From contig NZ_CP150484.1 in the NCBI RefSeq assembly GCF_037997115.1, positions 3,682,328-3,746,327 of the forward strand: DNA of 64,000 nucleotides, read 5' to 3'. Source of the stretch: Amycolatopsis coloradensis. GTDB taxonomy: Bacteria; Actinomycetota; Actinomycetes; Mycobacteriales; Pseudonocardiaceae. The position numbers were made by a program, and so were the translations under genes. This document shows, one piece after another, positions 24,725 through 32,988 of the stretch. How positions within the stretch are numbered: position 1 is the stretch's first letter; the number at the start of each line of letters is the position of its first letter. Under the pieces are notes generated by a model, which saw only the letters and a program-made list of their open reading frames with translations, ran no database searches and was not told where the DNA came from.

Positions 24725-26073
24725 GCCATGGGTTGCGGGAGGGGGTTGAGCCGGTGTTCCGGCCGCACGGGGTGGTTCATCGTGGCCGGGGCCGTGGCCA
24801 GCCTCGGTGTGCCGAGCAAGCGCACCGTGGTGCCGAAGGTGATCGGCATGGCTTGGGGCACCAGCACTTTCACCACGACCGTGCCCGTCGCGCGGGCCTC
24901 GACCGGGGTGATGTCGACCGCGAGGACCTCCGCGCCGGCGTCATGGAGCCGGGAGACCACCCACGCCAGCTGCCGGACCGGATCGTCGGTGCCGGGGCCG
25001 GGGAGATCGGCGAAGGACCGGATCGGGCGCGGTCCCTCCAGCAAGAAGTCGAAGTTCTTCCTGGCGGCCAGTGCGCCGTTGACGAGCGCGCCGCCGCAGG
25101 CACCATCGAGTATCGTGTCCGCGCCGTCCGGCGGCGCGCTGGAACGCAACGCCGTCCTCAGCATGGCCAGCTCTCGGTGGATCTTGGCGGTGGCGGCCGC
25201 CGGATCCAGCCCCGCAGTGGTGGCGACCACTTGGGCGAGCAGCCGGTCGTCGTCCGCGAGTTGCAGGCCGAAGAACGCGGGAACGCCGAAGTCCGTGGTG
25301 GCGTCGAAGATCAAGGTCTCCAGGCCGGCCTCGTGGCTCCGCTCGGCATAAGGGCGCAGGGAAGGCGGAAGATCGCGGGCCGAGGCCGCGAGCCTGGGCA
25401 GACGGAGGCGGTGCAGCCAGGTCAGCATGAGGGCGTCACGTTCGATGACCTCGAGCAGGCCGCCGAGCACCGCGCGCGGGTAGTCGACGTGGGCCGCGCT
25501 GCCGCTGGAGTTTCCGAGGGTGAAGGATTCGGCGGGACCGCCGGGGGCCAGGCGCAGCCACACCATCCGGGCGGGCACATACCGCGGTCGCTCCCTGGTG
25601 AGTGACCAGGCCCTGACCCACTGGAGCCGACCCCGGTCGTCCGGCCGGGTCAACGGGAAGCGCGGCGTGGCGAACTCGGCCGCCGAGGGCCGGGGCCACT
25701 CGCTCGGGGCCACGGCATCCGGGCCGAGTTCGTCGGCGCTCGCCGTGATCAGAAGGTCTTCTCGGACGGCGAGCGCCGCATAACGCTCGAGCGACTCCGC
25801 GGCACTCAGGAGTTCGGCCCGCTCGGGATCGAGGTCGCCGCCCGCGCCGTCGAAATTCCCGTCCGTGGCCACCGATCGGTGCCAACCACTCAGCCGGGGG
25901 AAGACCTCACCGAGCTCGCCGAGGAAGCTAACCCCGATCGGGATCCGCGGCTCTCCGAGCGTGTTCCCCGTCCTGCCGACCAGACCGTACGGCGAGACCA
26001 AGGCGCGCATGGCGGCCAGCGAATCCGCCCGCCTTGCCGGCGCGTGGGTGTGGTTTCCCGTCCGTGGGGTCAT
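24721..26073 (-). CDS. YcaO cyclodehydratase, copy 3
   Basis: A 450-residue YcaO protein with GAGGDLDP, AAESLERYAAL, LLEVIERDALMLTW and a C-terminal tail R-L-N-P-L-P-Q-P-M-A, the PxPxP motif of azoline-forming enzymes. It is more diverged than copies 1 and 2, which resemble each other. It heads a tightly coupled operon (four 4-nt overlaps) with the E1-like/nitroreductase fusion, the short nitroreductase, the thiopeptide-type protein and the LuxR regulator. Its upstream region has copy B of the duplicated element. Different YcaO copies could act on different residues or different precursors. Confidence 0.92.
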   Translation of the reverse strand: MTPRTGNHTHAPARRADSLAAMRALVSPYGLVGRTGNTLGEPRIPIGVSFLGELGEVFPRLSGWHRSVATDGNFDGAGGDLDPERAELLSAAESLERYAALAVREDLLITASADELGPDAVAPSEWPRPSAAEFATPRFPLTRPDDRGRLQWVRAWSLTRERPRYVPARMVWLRLAPGGPAESFTLGNSSGSAAHVDYPRAVLGGLLEVIERDALMLTWLHRLRLPRLAASARDLPPSLRPYAERSHEAGLETLIFDATTDFGVPAFFGLQLADDDRLLAQVVATTAGLDPAAATAKIHRELAMLRTALRSSAPPDGADTILDGACGGALVNGALAARKNFDFLLEGPRPIRSFADLPGPGTDDPVRQLAWVVSRLHDAGAEVLAVDITPVEARATGTVVVKVLVPQAMPITFGTTVRLLGTPRLATAPATMNHPVRPEHRLNPLPQPMA

Positions 26074-26156
26074 CGCCCGTCCTCCGGCTCTGTTCCGGCG
26101 TCACACCATGTCCGTCAACTGTCGTCAGTACGTCTGTGAAAAGTCTGCAGACGATC

Positions 26157-26231
26157 AGTAAGCGCTTTCTCAACGGATGTGAAGACTATTCGTTTTGACT
26201 CACTGTCACCGCTTTGGGCTGATTGAACATC
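26157..26231 (-). promoter_or_regulatory. Duplicated upstream element, copy B
   Basis: Contains the identical 14-mer AGAAAGCGCTTACT (26170-26157), GTGACA (26209-26204) and GATGTTCAAT (26231-26222) in the order and spacing seen at 9206-9282, read on the minus strand towards YcaO copy 3. The palindrome AAGCGCTT resembles LacI-type half sites, but no LacI-family gene is in the window, so LuxR or the XRE-NB-ARC regulator is a more likely binder. Confidence 0.6.
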
Positions 26232-26256
26232 GCGCCGCCACGTTTGGTCATGAAGA

Positions 26257-26297
26257 AGTACCGGCAAAACCTGGAGTTCGGGGTTTTTGCCGGTACT
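26257..26297 (-). terminator. Strong terminator of the XRE-NB-ARC regulator gene
   Basis: AGTACCGGCAAAACC pairs with GGTTTTTGCCGGTACT, a stem of at least 13 bp with one bulge and an 11-nt loop. It lies 65 nt past the stop of the regulator gene at 26362, between it and the YcaO copy 3 promoter element. It should insulate the two transcripts. Confidence 0.7.
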
Positions 26298-26361
26298 CTT
26301 GCGGTGTTAATAATATGAATGATTATCGCGTTTTGGCTGGAAAGTAAATGCCCGTACGGTC

Positions 26362-28785
26362 TCAGCCTGCGCCCGCGACCGGCTGATCGGCGTTGTCGAC
26401 ACCGAGCAGTCCGGCGAGTTTACGGGCGGTCTCCCGGTTCGCGGGCGTCTCATAGCGGGTGCATTCGGTCAGTGCCTGGATGCGGTATTCCCTGGCGAGG
26501 CCGGGCTCGTTCCGCTGTTCGTAGATTTCCGACAGCTGCTCCAGGATGCGGACCCTGTCGTCGGACCAGCGGTTGTCGGCCAGGAGCCGGAAAGCGGACA
26601 GCAGCTGATCCGTCGCTTCGGTGAGGCGGCGAGAATTGAGCAGGGCCTGGCCACGCCGGTGCTGTACGCGGGCGACGCCGACCACCGCCCCATGCTTCCT
26701 GAACAACGCTTCGGCCTCGTCGAGAACCGGCAGGGCAGCGGACAGGTCACCGAGGGCGGCGAGAGTCTCCGCGTATCGCGTCAGCACCATGGACAGCAGT
26801 TCGTCGTTGCCCGGGGTGCTGGCCTGACCTCGGTAGTGGGCGACACACCGGCGGTGCAGCGTCACGGCTTCGTCGAATTCGCCGGTCATGTGTAGTTGCC
26901 TGCCCAGCCACGACATCGACAGATACTGACCGGTCGGGTAGTCGGCCTGCTCGAACAAGGCGACGGCGCGCCGGTTGTGACGCACCGCGTCCGCGGGCAA
27001 GGTCAGGCGTGAGTCTATCGCCGAGCGGTAGTAGTAGGCCCATGCCTCCAGGACGAGATCCCCGACCTCGGTCGCGGCGGCGACCGCGCGATCGTGCACT
27101 TCCAGCGCTTCGTAAGGCTTACCGCACAGGACGCTGAGAGCCCAGCACAGGAAGTTGGACTGTTCCGCTTCGGCCCGGCGGTCACCCAGCGCACGCGCCG
27201 CCTTCGCCCCCGCGCCGAACACCTCGCACCACAGCTCCCCGTCACCGCGCAGGTCGGAGTACCAGTGCATGGCGGCCGCCAGGTCCAGGACCCGGCGATG
27301 TTCCCCCTGTGCGACGGCGGTGCGCAGCGAGCAGCGCCAACTGGACCGTTCCGCTTCCAGCCAACTGGTCGCGGCCTGGCGGTCGTAGATGGGGTCCGGG
27401 CCGTCGACGGCCCGGACGCCCATTCGGTCGTGGTCGAAGTACAGGGCGGCCTTGGTGGCGACCTCGAGTAACCAGTGCCTTGTCCGGACCAGGGCGTCCT
27501 GTGTTGCCTCGACGTTTTCTTCGCGTTCCAGGCGCTCTCGCGCGAAGACGCGCAACAGGTCGTGGCAGGTGTACCGCCCGCAGGTCCCGCTGGCGGTGAG
27601 CAGGCTGGCGTCCGCGAGTTTCTCCAAGCTGAGCTCGGCCGTTTCCTCCGGCTGTCCCGAGACGACTGCGGCCAGCTCGATCGAGACCTCGGATCCGGGT
27701 ACCAGGGCGAGGCGTCGGAACATGCTCGCGGCATCGGGATCGAGGTGGTGGTAGGAGATTTCGAAGGCCGTGCGCACCTGTAGATCCCCGGCGGTGAGCA
27801 CGGACAGCCGTCGCCTCTCGTCCTCCAGCCGGTCGGCGAGGTACGAGATCGGCCACTGGGTGCGGCTGGCCAGCCGGTTGCCCGCGATGATGAGCGCGAG
27901 CGGGATGCCGCCGCAAAGGCCGGCGACCCGTCTCGCTTCCTCCAGTTCGGCGGCGACGCGGTATTGCCCGGCGACCAGGCCCAGCAGTTCGACCGCGTCG
28001 TCCGGGGTGAGGCGGTCCAGACCGATCCGGTGCCGGACGTCCAATCCGGTCAGCGTGTTACGGCTGCTGACCAGGACGAGCGTGCCGTTGCTGGTCGCCA
28101 GCAACGGCCGCACCTGTGCCTCGTCGGCGGCGTTGTCGAGCACCAGCAGCACCGTGCGGTCGCGGAGCAGCGAGCGGTAGAGCGACAGCCGGTTGTCGGG
28201 ATCGTTGGGGACCACGCGCTCGTCCAAACCGAACGCGTGCAGCAGTTGCCGGACCGCCCGATCGGTGGTGAGCGGGGCGCGGTCCGTGCCGCGAAGATCC
28301 AGGTAGAGGCAGCCGTCAGCGAAGCTTTCCTTCAAGCGGTGCGCCGCCTTCACGACCAGCGCGGTCTTACCGGAGCCCGGCAGCCCGTGAACGACCGCGA
28401 GCTGCAGCCGGCAGGAGGCAACGCTTTCGAGTGCGTACCGCTCCAAGGCCTCCAGGTCGGCGTCCCGGCCGGTCAGCTCGGTCAGCTCCGGTGGCAGCGC
28501 GCAGCTGCTCGTCAGCGTGCCGGCGAGGTCGGGCTTGTCCGTATCGGACGATGTGCGCCGTCCGGCGCGACCGGCGTCCGCGAACTCCCGGTGTTCGTCG
28601 TGCGTCAGCCCGAGGCCTTCGGACAGGAGTTCCACGGTCCGGCGCTGCGGCGTGCGGACCCGGCCGCGTTCCATGTAGCTGATCGCCCGCACGCTGATCC
28701 CGGTCCGCTCGGCGAGTTCTTCCTGCGTCATCGACGAACGCAGCCGGTAGAGCCGCAGGACCTCACCGAACGCCCTCGTGCCCAC
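26362..28785 (-). CDS. XRE-HTH/NB-ARC/TPR transcriptional regulator
   Basis: An 807-residue STAND regulator. The N-terminal HTH reads MTQEELAERTGISVRAISYMERG; an NB-ARC ATPase follows with the P-loop GLPGSGKTAL and Walker B VLLVLDNAADE, a GxP element GGIPLAL, then a winged helix and a TPR-rich C-terminus from about 480. I prefer the GTG at 28785 because GGAGGAG lies nine bases upstream; an ATG 24 nt earlier is possible. This architecture is frequent for pathway-situated activators in actinomycetes. Its gene is separated from the RiPP operon by a strong hairpin and is the rightmost gene of the cluster. Confidence 0.88.
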   Translation of the reverse strand: MGTRAFGEVLRLYRLRSSMTQEELAERTGISVRAISYMERGRVRTPQRRTVELLSEGLGLTHDEHREFADAGRAGRRTSSDTDKPDLAGTLTSSCALPPELTELTGRDADLEALERYALESVASCRLQLAVVHGLPGSGKTALVVKAAHRLKESFADGCLYLDLRGTDRAPLTTDRAVRQLLHAFGLDERVVPNDPDNRLSLYRSLLRDRTVLLVLDNAADEAQVRPLLATSNGTLVLVSSRNTLTGLDVRHRIGLDRLTPDDAVELLGLVAGQYRVAAELEEARRVAGLCGGIPLALIIAGNRLASRTQWPISYLADRLEDERRRLSVLTAGDLQVRTAFEISYHHLDPDAASMFRRLALVPGSEVSIELAAVVSGQPEETAELSLEKLADASLLTASGTCGRYTCHDLLRVFARERLEREENVEATQDALVRTRHWLLEVATKAALYFDHDRMGVRAVDGPDPIYDRQAATSWLEAERSSWRCSLRTAVAQGEHRRVLDLAAAMHWYSDLRGDGELWCEVFGAGAKAARALGDRRAEAEQSNFLCWALSVLCGKPYEALEVHDRAVAAATEVGDLVLEAWAYYYRSAIDSRLTLPADAVRHNRRAVALFEQADYPTGQYLSMSWLGRQLHMTGEFDEAVTLHRRCVAHYRGQASTPGNDELLSMVLTRYAETLAALGDLSAALPVLDEAEALFRKHGAVVGVARVQHRRGQALLNSRRLTEATDQLLSAFRLLADNRWSDDRVRILEQLSEIYEQRNEPGLAREYRIQALTECTRYETPANRETARKLAGLLGVDNADQPVAGAG

Positions 28786-29350
28786 GCGACCACACTCCTC
28801 CACTGTCATGCCTCGAAGAGTGGCATCGACGCTATAAGGTCCACGTCTGCATGATCCCTTGGCAGGGGTTTCGTGATACCCGTAAGGGCGATCAATGGAC
28901 CCTATCGGATGTAAATTTCTGTTCTTCGGGCTGCCGTCGGGTTACGTTACGTCAAAATGGAGCCTGAATGAAATTCAGGTTTCACGATCTGGGATTTCCG
29001 TGAGGCTCGCAGCGGCTGACGTGCTTGTATCGTGTTCTTCGAATAGGTCCAATCTTGGCCTCACGTCTTGATGATCGCACTTCGAGGTCCGATCGTGGCG
29101 TCGCGAGGCAAGGTTGGCGGTCTGCCCTGTCGGCGGCCCTTACCTTCCCGCTCAGCGAGAACTCCGGAATGGTATTCACGTATCGGAGCTGCCCGAAACC
29201 CGTGCCCTTCGAAACGGTCGAATGTCGATGTCGAAATCGCGCATCACAGCGTTATCGGCTAGGGCGCGTGTACGCTGTCCCGTCGTGCGGCCAAGTAGGG
29301 TTGTGAGGTCCACAGTGGAGAGTGCGCATCGACCGAAGGAGCATCTCGTG
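28786..29350. other. Intergenic region right of the cluster
   Basis: More than 500 bp without a credible gene on either strand. It presumably holds the minus-strand promoter of the XRE-NB-ARC regulator and a plus-strand promoter for the small peptide gene at 29351. It is less GC-rich at 28850-29000 than its surroundings. No RNA gene was recognised. Confidence 0.5.
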
Positions 29351-29497
29351 ATGGCGGTGAAGTGGTACAGGACGGTCTCCGTGCTCGCGGTCATGGCCGG
29401 CTTTCTGTTCGTGGGTGGCGAGGCGGCGGCGGAGGACCCGATCGAGCCCGGGCACAGTTACGTCGAATCAGTGCGGACCGGTGCGGGCGGCCACTGA
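29351..29497 (+). CDS. Small secreted peptide of unknown function (48 aa)
   Basis: A 48-residue frame with AAGGAG nine bases upstream of a GTG-ATG start. The first ~27 residues look like a signal peptide: a Lys-containing start, a hydrophobic core VLAVMAGFLFVGG and E-A-A-A-E-D as a likely cleavage site. This leaves an acidic tail of about 20 residues. No family was recognised. It may be a real small peptide or the truncated start of a secreted protein, since decayed genes begin right after it. Confidence 0.45.
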   Translation: MAVKWYRTVSVLAVMAGFLFVGGEAAAEDPIEPGHSYVESVRTGAGGH

Positions 29498-29659
29498 GCG
29501 GAGGGTTCTGCCGGCTCCGTGGATCACGATCATCAGCCACGTCCCGTCGCGCAGTCCGGTTTCGATGAGGGTGGCGGCGGCCCTCACCGCGGTTGCCGGG
29601 ATCGTGACGCCCGTCGAATCCTCGGTGACGCGGGACCCTGCCCGCAGTGGCGCCTTCTT

Positions 29660-30095
29660 CCCTCAGGTGACGGTGTGAGGTGATGTCGAGCTTGCGGAAG
29701 ATGTTGCGGAGGTGGGCGTCCACCGTGCGAGGACTGAGGAGCAGGCGGGTCGCCACTTTCTTCGAGGTCGCACCGCGTTCGTAGAGTTCCTCGGTCTCGG
29801 ACGTGCGGCGGTGGGCGTTCGCGTGGTCGTCTTGGCGGCGAAGGAACCGTCCGTCGCACAGATCCGCGGAAAGGGCGCGCAACGCGTCGAGATCGCTCTC
29901 GCGTCCGGTGAGGTCGTCGACGTCCGCCGGGAGGACACCGATCAGGCGGGTCTTGTGGATCCCGGGGTTCGGCCGGTCGAGGACAGCGGCGCGGCGAGCG
30001 CTGCGATCGTTCGGCGTTGCGGCCTTTTCGTGATCCCCCGCTCCATGTCGCTGATGGCGCGGACGCTCACCCCGGCCCAGGGCGGCGTTCGTCAT
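29660..30095 (-). pseudogene. Remnant of XRE/NB-ARC/LuxR regulator
   Basis: Three pieces of one regulator type survive in different frames. At the right end VSVRAISDMERGITKRPQ is an XRE recognition helix. Then LPADVDDLTGRESDLDALRAL is the entry into an NB-ARC domain. That runs directly into a LuxR HTH (SKKVATRLLLSPRTVDAHLRNIFRKL). The P-loop and the rest of the ATPase are gone, and the XRE part is out of frame, so the gene has a frameshift plus a large internal deletion. It resembles the XRE-NB-ARC gene at 26362 in its N-terminus. Confidence 0.7.
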
Positions 30096-30230
30096 GACCG
30101 GATCACCCCGTCCCGACCAGCGGGATCAACTTGAGCTTGATCTCAGCGCCGCGGCGGGCGGGAAGACGTTTCCGAAACCTCGGGAAAGGGCTTTAGGAAG
30201 CTCCCTTGCTAGGCCGCGCGCGAGACGGCG

Positions 30231-31187
30231 ATGGTGCGTTCGATTCCAGAGGCTGCAGAGGAAAGTACACGGGCGGTTGTCACGGCGATGTTCGCCAACC
30301 TGGGGATCGCGGTGACGAAGTTCGTCGCATTCCTGCTCACCCAATCCTCGTCGATGCTCGCCGAATCCGTGCACTCGCTGGCCGACACCAGCAACCAGGC
30401 GTTGCTGCTGGGCGGCAAACGCGCCAAGCGGGCGGCGACACCGGAACATCCCTTCGGCTACGGACGCGAGCGCTACGTGTACGGGTTCATCGTGTCCATC
30501 GTGCTGTTCAGTCTCGGTGGCCTGTTCGCCCTGTACGAGGCGTGGCACAAGTGGGCCGATCCGCATCCGATCGAGACCTGGCAGTGGGTCCCGATCGCGG
30601 TCCTGCTGGTCGCCATGGCCATGGAGGCCTACGCACTGCGCACCGCCGTGATCGAGTCCAACCGTGTTCGCGGACGTCGCTCGTGGGCGCGGTTCATCCG
30701 CACTGCGAAGGCGCCGGAGCTGCCGGTCATCCTGCTCGAGGATCTGGGTGCGTTGCTCGGCCTCGTGTTCGCGCTGCTCGGCGTATCGATGACCCTGATC
30801 ACCGGTGAAGGCCGCTGGGACGCCGCGGAAACCGCGATGATCGGCCTGCTGCTCGTCGCGATCGCCGCGATCCTCGCCGTGGAAATGAAGTCCCTCCTCA
30901 TCGGCGAAAGCGCGACCCGGGAACACCGGACCGTGATCGAGACCGCGCTGCCCGGCGACGGCGTCGACTCCGTCATCCACCTGCGAACCATGCACCTCGG
31001 CCGCGAGGAACTACTCGTCGCCGCCAAGATCGCCGTGCCCTCGGCCGCGACCGGAGCGGAGGTCGCCCAGGCCATCGACGCCGCCGAACAACGCATCCGC
31101 GCAGCGGTACCGATCGCCCGCGTCATCTACCTCGAACCCGACCTGCGACGCCCGGCCGCCCCTGAGAAGCCGACAATCCAGCGATGA
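30231..31187 (+). CDS. Cation diffusion facilitator family transporter
   Basis: A 318-residue membrane protein of the CDF family that exports divalent metal ions by proton antiport. It has SVHSLADTSNQ in TM2, where the metal-binding His/Asp pair is expected, HPFGYGRERYVYGF after it, and LLEDLGALLG in TM5. Here the second site has E-D where many have H-x-x-x-D, so specificity may differ. The C-terminal cytoplasmic domain has the usual dimer fold (VIHLRTMHLGREELLVAAKI). It overlaps the SRPBCC gene by 4 nt. Confidence 0.88.
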   Translation: MVRSIPEAAEESTRAVVTAMFANLGIAVTKFVAFLLTQSSSMLAESVHSLADTSNQALLLGGKRAKRAATPEHPFGYGRERYVYGFIVSIVLFSLGGLFALYEAWHKWADPHPIETWQWVPIAVLLVAMAMEAYALRTAVIESNRVRGRRSWARFIRTAKAPELPVILLEDLGALLGLVFALLGVSMTLITGEGRWDAAETAMIGLLLVAIAAILAVEMKSLLIGESATREHRTVIETALPGDGVDSVIHLRTMHLGREELLVAAKIAVPSAATGAEVAQAIDAAEQRIRAAVPIARVIYLEPDLRRPAAPEKPTIQR

Positions 31188-31609
31188 GCACGATCACCAA
31201 GTCCATCGAGGTCGACGCCGATGTGTCCACTGTGTACAACCACTGGACCCGGTTCGCCGACCTCCCCCGCTACGTGGTCGGACTCGAGCGGGTCCAACAG
31301 CACGATGACACCCACACCCGCTGGACCATCGGCATCGGCGGCCTGAAAAGAACATTCGACGCCGCCATCACCGACCAGCGAACCGACCACCTGATCGCCT
31401 GGGAATCCCGGACCGGACCGAGTCACTCCGGCTCCCTTACCCTGCACCGGATCGACGACACCCACACCCGGATCACCATCGACATGAACATCACCCCGGC
31501 GGGACTCGTCGAGAACGCCGCCGACAAACTCGGCTTCCTCGACCGCCACGTCCACATCGCCCTGGACCGCTTCAAACACTTCATCGAGAACATCCAGACC
31601 GGGAACTGA
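31184..31609 (+). CDS. SRPBCC-family protein (polyketide cyclase/dehydrase-like)
   Basis: A 141-residue START-like protein: KSIEVDADVSTVYNHWTRFADLPRYV is the classic N-terminal strand-helix, followed by a hydrophobic cavity fold and a long C-terminal helix (LDRHVHIALDRFKHFIE). Actinomycetes carry many such proteins with unknown ligands. The ATGA overlap with the CDF transporter gene implies cotranscription. Not evidently linked to the PKS, which is 12 kb away. Confidence 0.85.
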   Translation: MSTITKSIEVDADVSTVYNHWTRFADLPRYVVGLERVQQHDDTHTRWTIGIGGLKRTFDAAITDQRTDHLIAWESRTGPSHSGSLTLHRIDDTHTRITIDMNITPAGLVENAADKLGFLDRHVHIALDRFKHFIENIQTGN

Positions 31610-31723
31610 GGCCGCGACGACCCTGAACCGTCCTGAGATTCCCCCGGCTGGATGCCGTTGGCGCCCTCGTGGTCTTCTCCGTAAGGTTAGCCCTGTCCGC
31701 CCGATCGATCATGAGGTGAAGCG

Positions 31724-31996
31724 ATGTTCTGGACCATTCTGGGTTGGATTCTGTTCGGTCTGATCGCCGGTTTCATCGCGCGAGCCCTGGTACCGGGCAA
31801 GGACGACATCGGCGTGCTGCGGACGATCGTGCTGGGCATCGTCGGCTCCGTCGTGGGTGGCCTGCTGTTCGGCTTGCTCACCGTCGGCCTCCGCGGCTTC
31901 CAACCCGCCGGGTGGATCGGATCGGTCATCGGCGCGATCATCGTCCTGGTCATCTACAACAAGGTCACGGGCCGCAAGAGCCGACCACGCGCCTGA
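31724..31996 (+). CDS. GlsB/YeaQ/YmgE-family small membrane protein
   Basis: A 90-residue protein with three hydrophobic segments and the family pattern GWILFGLIAGFIAR, GIVGSVVGG and GWIGSVIGAIIVLVIY. The family, also called transglycosylase-associated, is stress-inducible and of poorly defined function. The gene has its own short upstream region with a GAGGTGAAG ribosome site. Confidence 0.9.
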   Translation: MFWTILGWILFGLIAGFIARALVPGKDDIGVLRTIVLGIVGSVVGGLLFGLLTVGLRGFQPAGWIGSVIGAIIVLVIYNKVTGRKSRPRA

Positions 31997-32003
31997 CCCA
32001 GGC

Positions 32004-32275
32004 TCAGCCGAGGTCGCGGGTGCCGAAGGTGTCACAGCGCGCCGGGTCGCCGGCCGTGGTGCCGGTGGTGAACCACTTCTTGCGCTGTTTCGAGCTGCCG
32101 TGGCTGAACTTCGACTGGTCCACCCGGCCACCGCCCAGCTTGCGCTGGAGGTAGTCGTCGCCGATGCGGGCGGCGGTGTCCAGGGCACGGTCGATGTCGT
32201 TTTGGGTGATCTCGGTGACCAGCTGCCTGCCGTTCTCGGCCGGAGTGGTCTTCGCGTGGTTGGCCCAGACCGCGA
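32004..32275 (-). pseudogene. C-terminal fragment of YpfJ-type neutral zinc metallopeptidase
   Basis: The last ~90 residues match the end of YpfJ/KPN_02809-like metallopeptidases: VWANHAKTT, ITQNDIDRALDTAARIGDD, SHGSSKQRKKWFTTG and DPARCDTF. The N-terminal two thirds, including the zinc-binding HExxH, is missing. At about 32275 similarity stops abruptly and runs into a fragment of another gene on the opposite strand. Confidence 0.75.
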
Positions 32276-32508
32276 CGGGTTTGGGCGAGGCCGAGGAGTT
32301 GTACTGGTACGAGAACGGCCACGACGACAGCTCGCGGCCCGGTCTCATGGACGTCGACGCGCTCCCGTTGCCTTCGGGCACCACCGCCTACCTGTGTGGC
32401 CCCTTGCCGTTCATGCACGGGATCCGCGCCGGACTGATCCGGCGCGGCCTGCCCGCCGAGCGCGTTCACCACGAGGTGTTCGGCCCCGGAATGCTCGACC
32501 GGGGCTGA
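32276..32508 (+). pseudogene. C-terminal fragment of a flavohaemoglobin
   Basis: About 75 residues ending at 32508 match the end of the NAD-binding domain of Hmp-type flavohaemoproteins: TTAYLCGPLPFM, IRAGLIRRGLPAERVHHEVFGPGM. The globin and FAD parts are absent. The fragment begins where the YpfJ fragment ends, so the two form a deletion or recombination junction. Confidence 0.75.
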
Positions 32509-32524
32509 CGCTCGTGTGAAGGTG

Positions 32525-32569
32525 GCGCCAAGCGTGACCCGATCTTCGAGACTGGGCCGCGCTTGGCGC
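32525..32569 (+). terminator. Hairpin after flavohaemoglobin fragment
   Basis: GCGCCAAGCG and CGCTTGGCGC are exact complements separated by 25 nt, starting 17 nt after the fragment's stop codon. It is probably the original terminator of the lost flavohaemoglobin gene. Confidence 0.45.
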
Positions 32570-32639
32570 TGTGCGCGCTGCTGCAAGGCGCCGACTGGGT
32601 CGAGTTCGCCACCCCGCGACCTCATCGGCGCCCTGTGAC

Positions 32640-32819
32640 TCCGCGGTCTCGAAGCACGGCCGGACCCTCGAGTACGCAGGCAATCTCGAGATCCGCAAAG
32701 GGGCGGTCGGGCGGCGGCCTAGGACGTGGCTGCGGCTCTCGCTGGTCGGACGCGACGCGTTACGTGATCACCTCACCTGGTTGACCAACCTGAGCCACAC
32801 CATCGACCAACCGCTGTAG
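32640..32819 (+). pseudogene. C-terminal fragment of a winged-helix (HTH_34-type) regulator
   Basis: The ~45 residues ending at 32819 read LEIRKGAVGRRPRTWLRLSLVGRDALRDHL, which matches the wing and final helix of HTH_34-type small regulators. The recognition helix and N-terminus are not found in frame upstream. Third gene tail within 800 bp. Confidence 0.55.
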
Positions 32820-32988
32820 CGAACTGGCGGTCGGGCCTCGCGAACGCCTGCCAGTCTCTGCCTCGACGCTTGCTCGCGGTTTGTGCACGTCGTCGACGGG
32901 AAAACCGGATGGATCAAAGGCACGTCCTTCAATCTGTGATGATCGGCCGCCGCCTTTCGGGTATGGGAACCGTTGGAGGCTCGACCTG

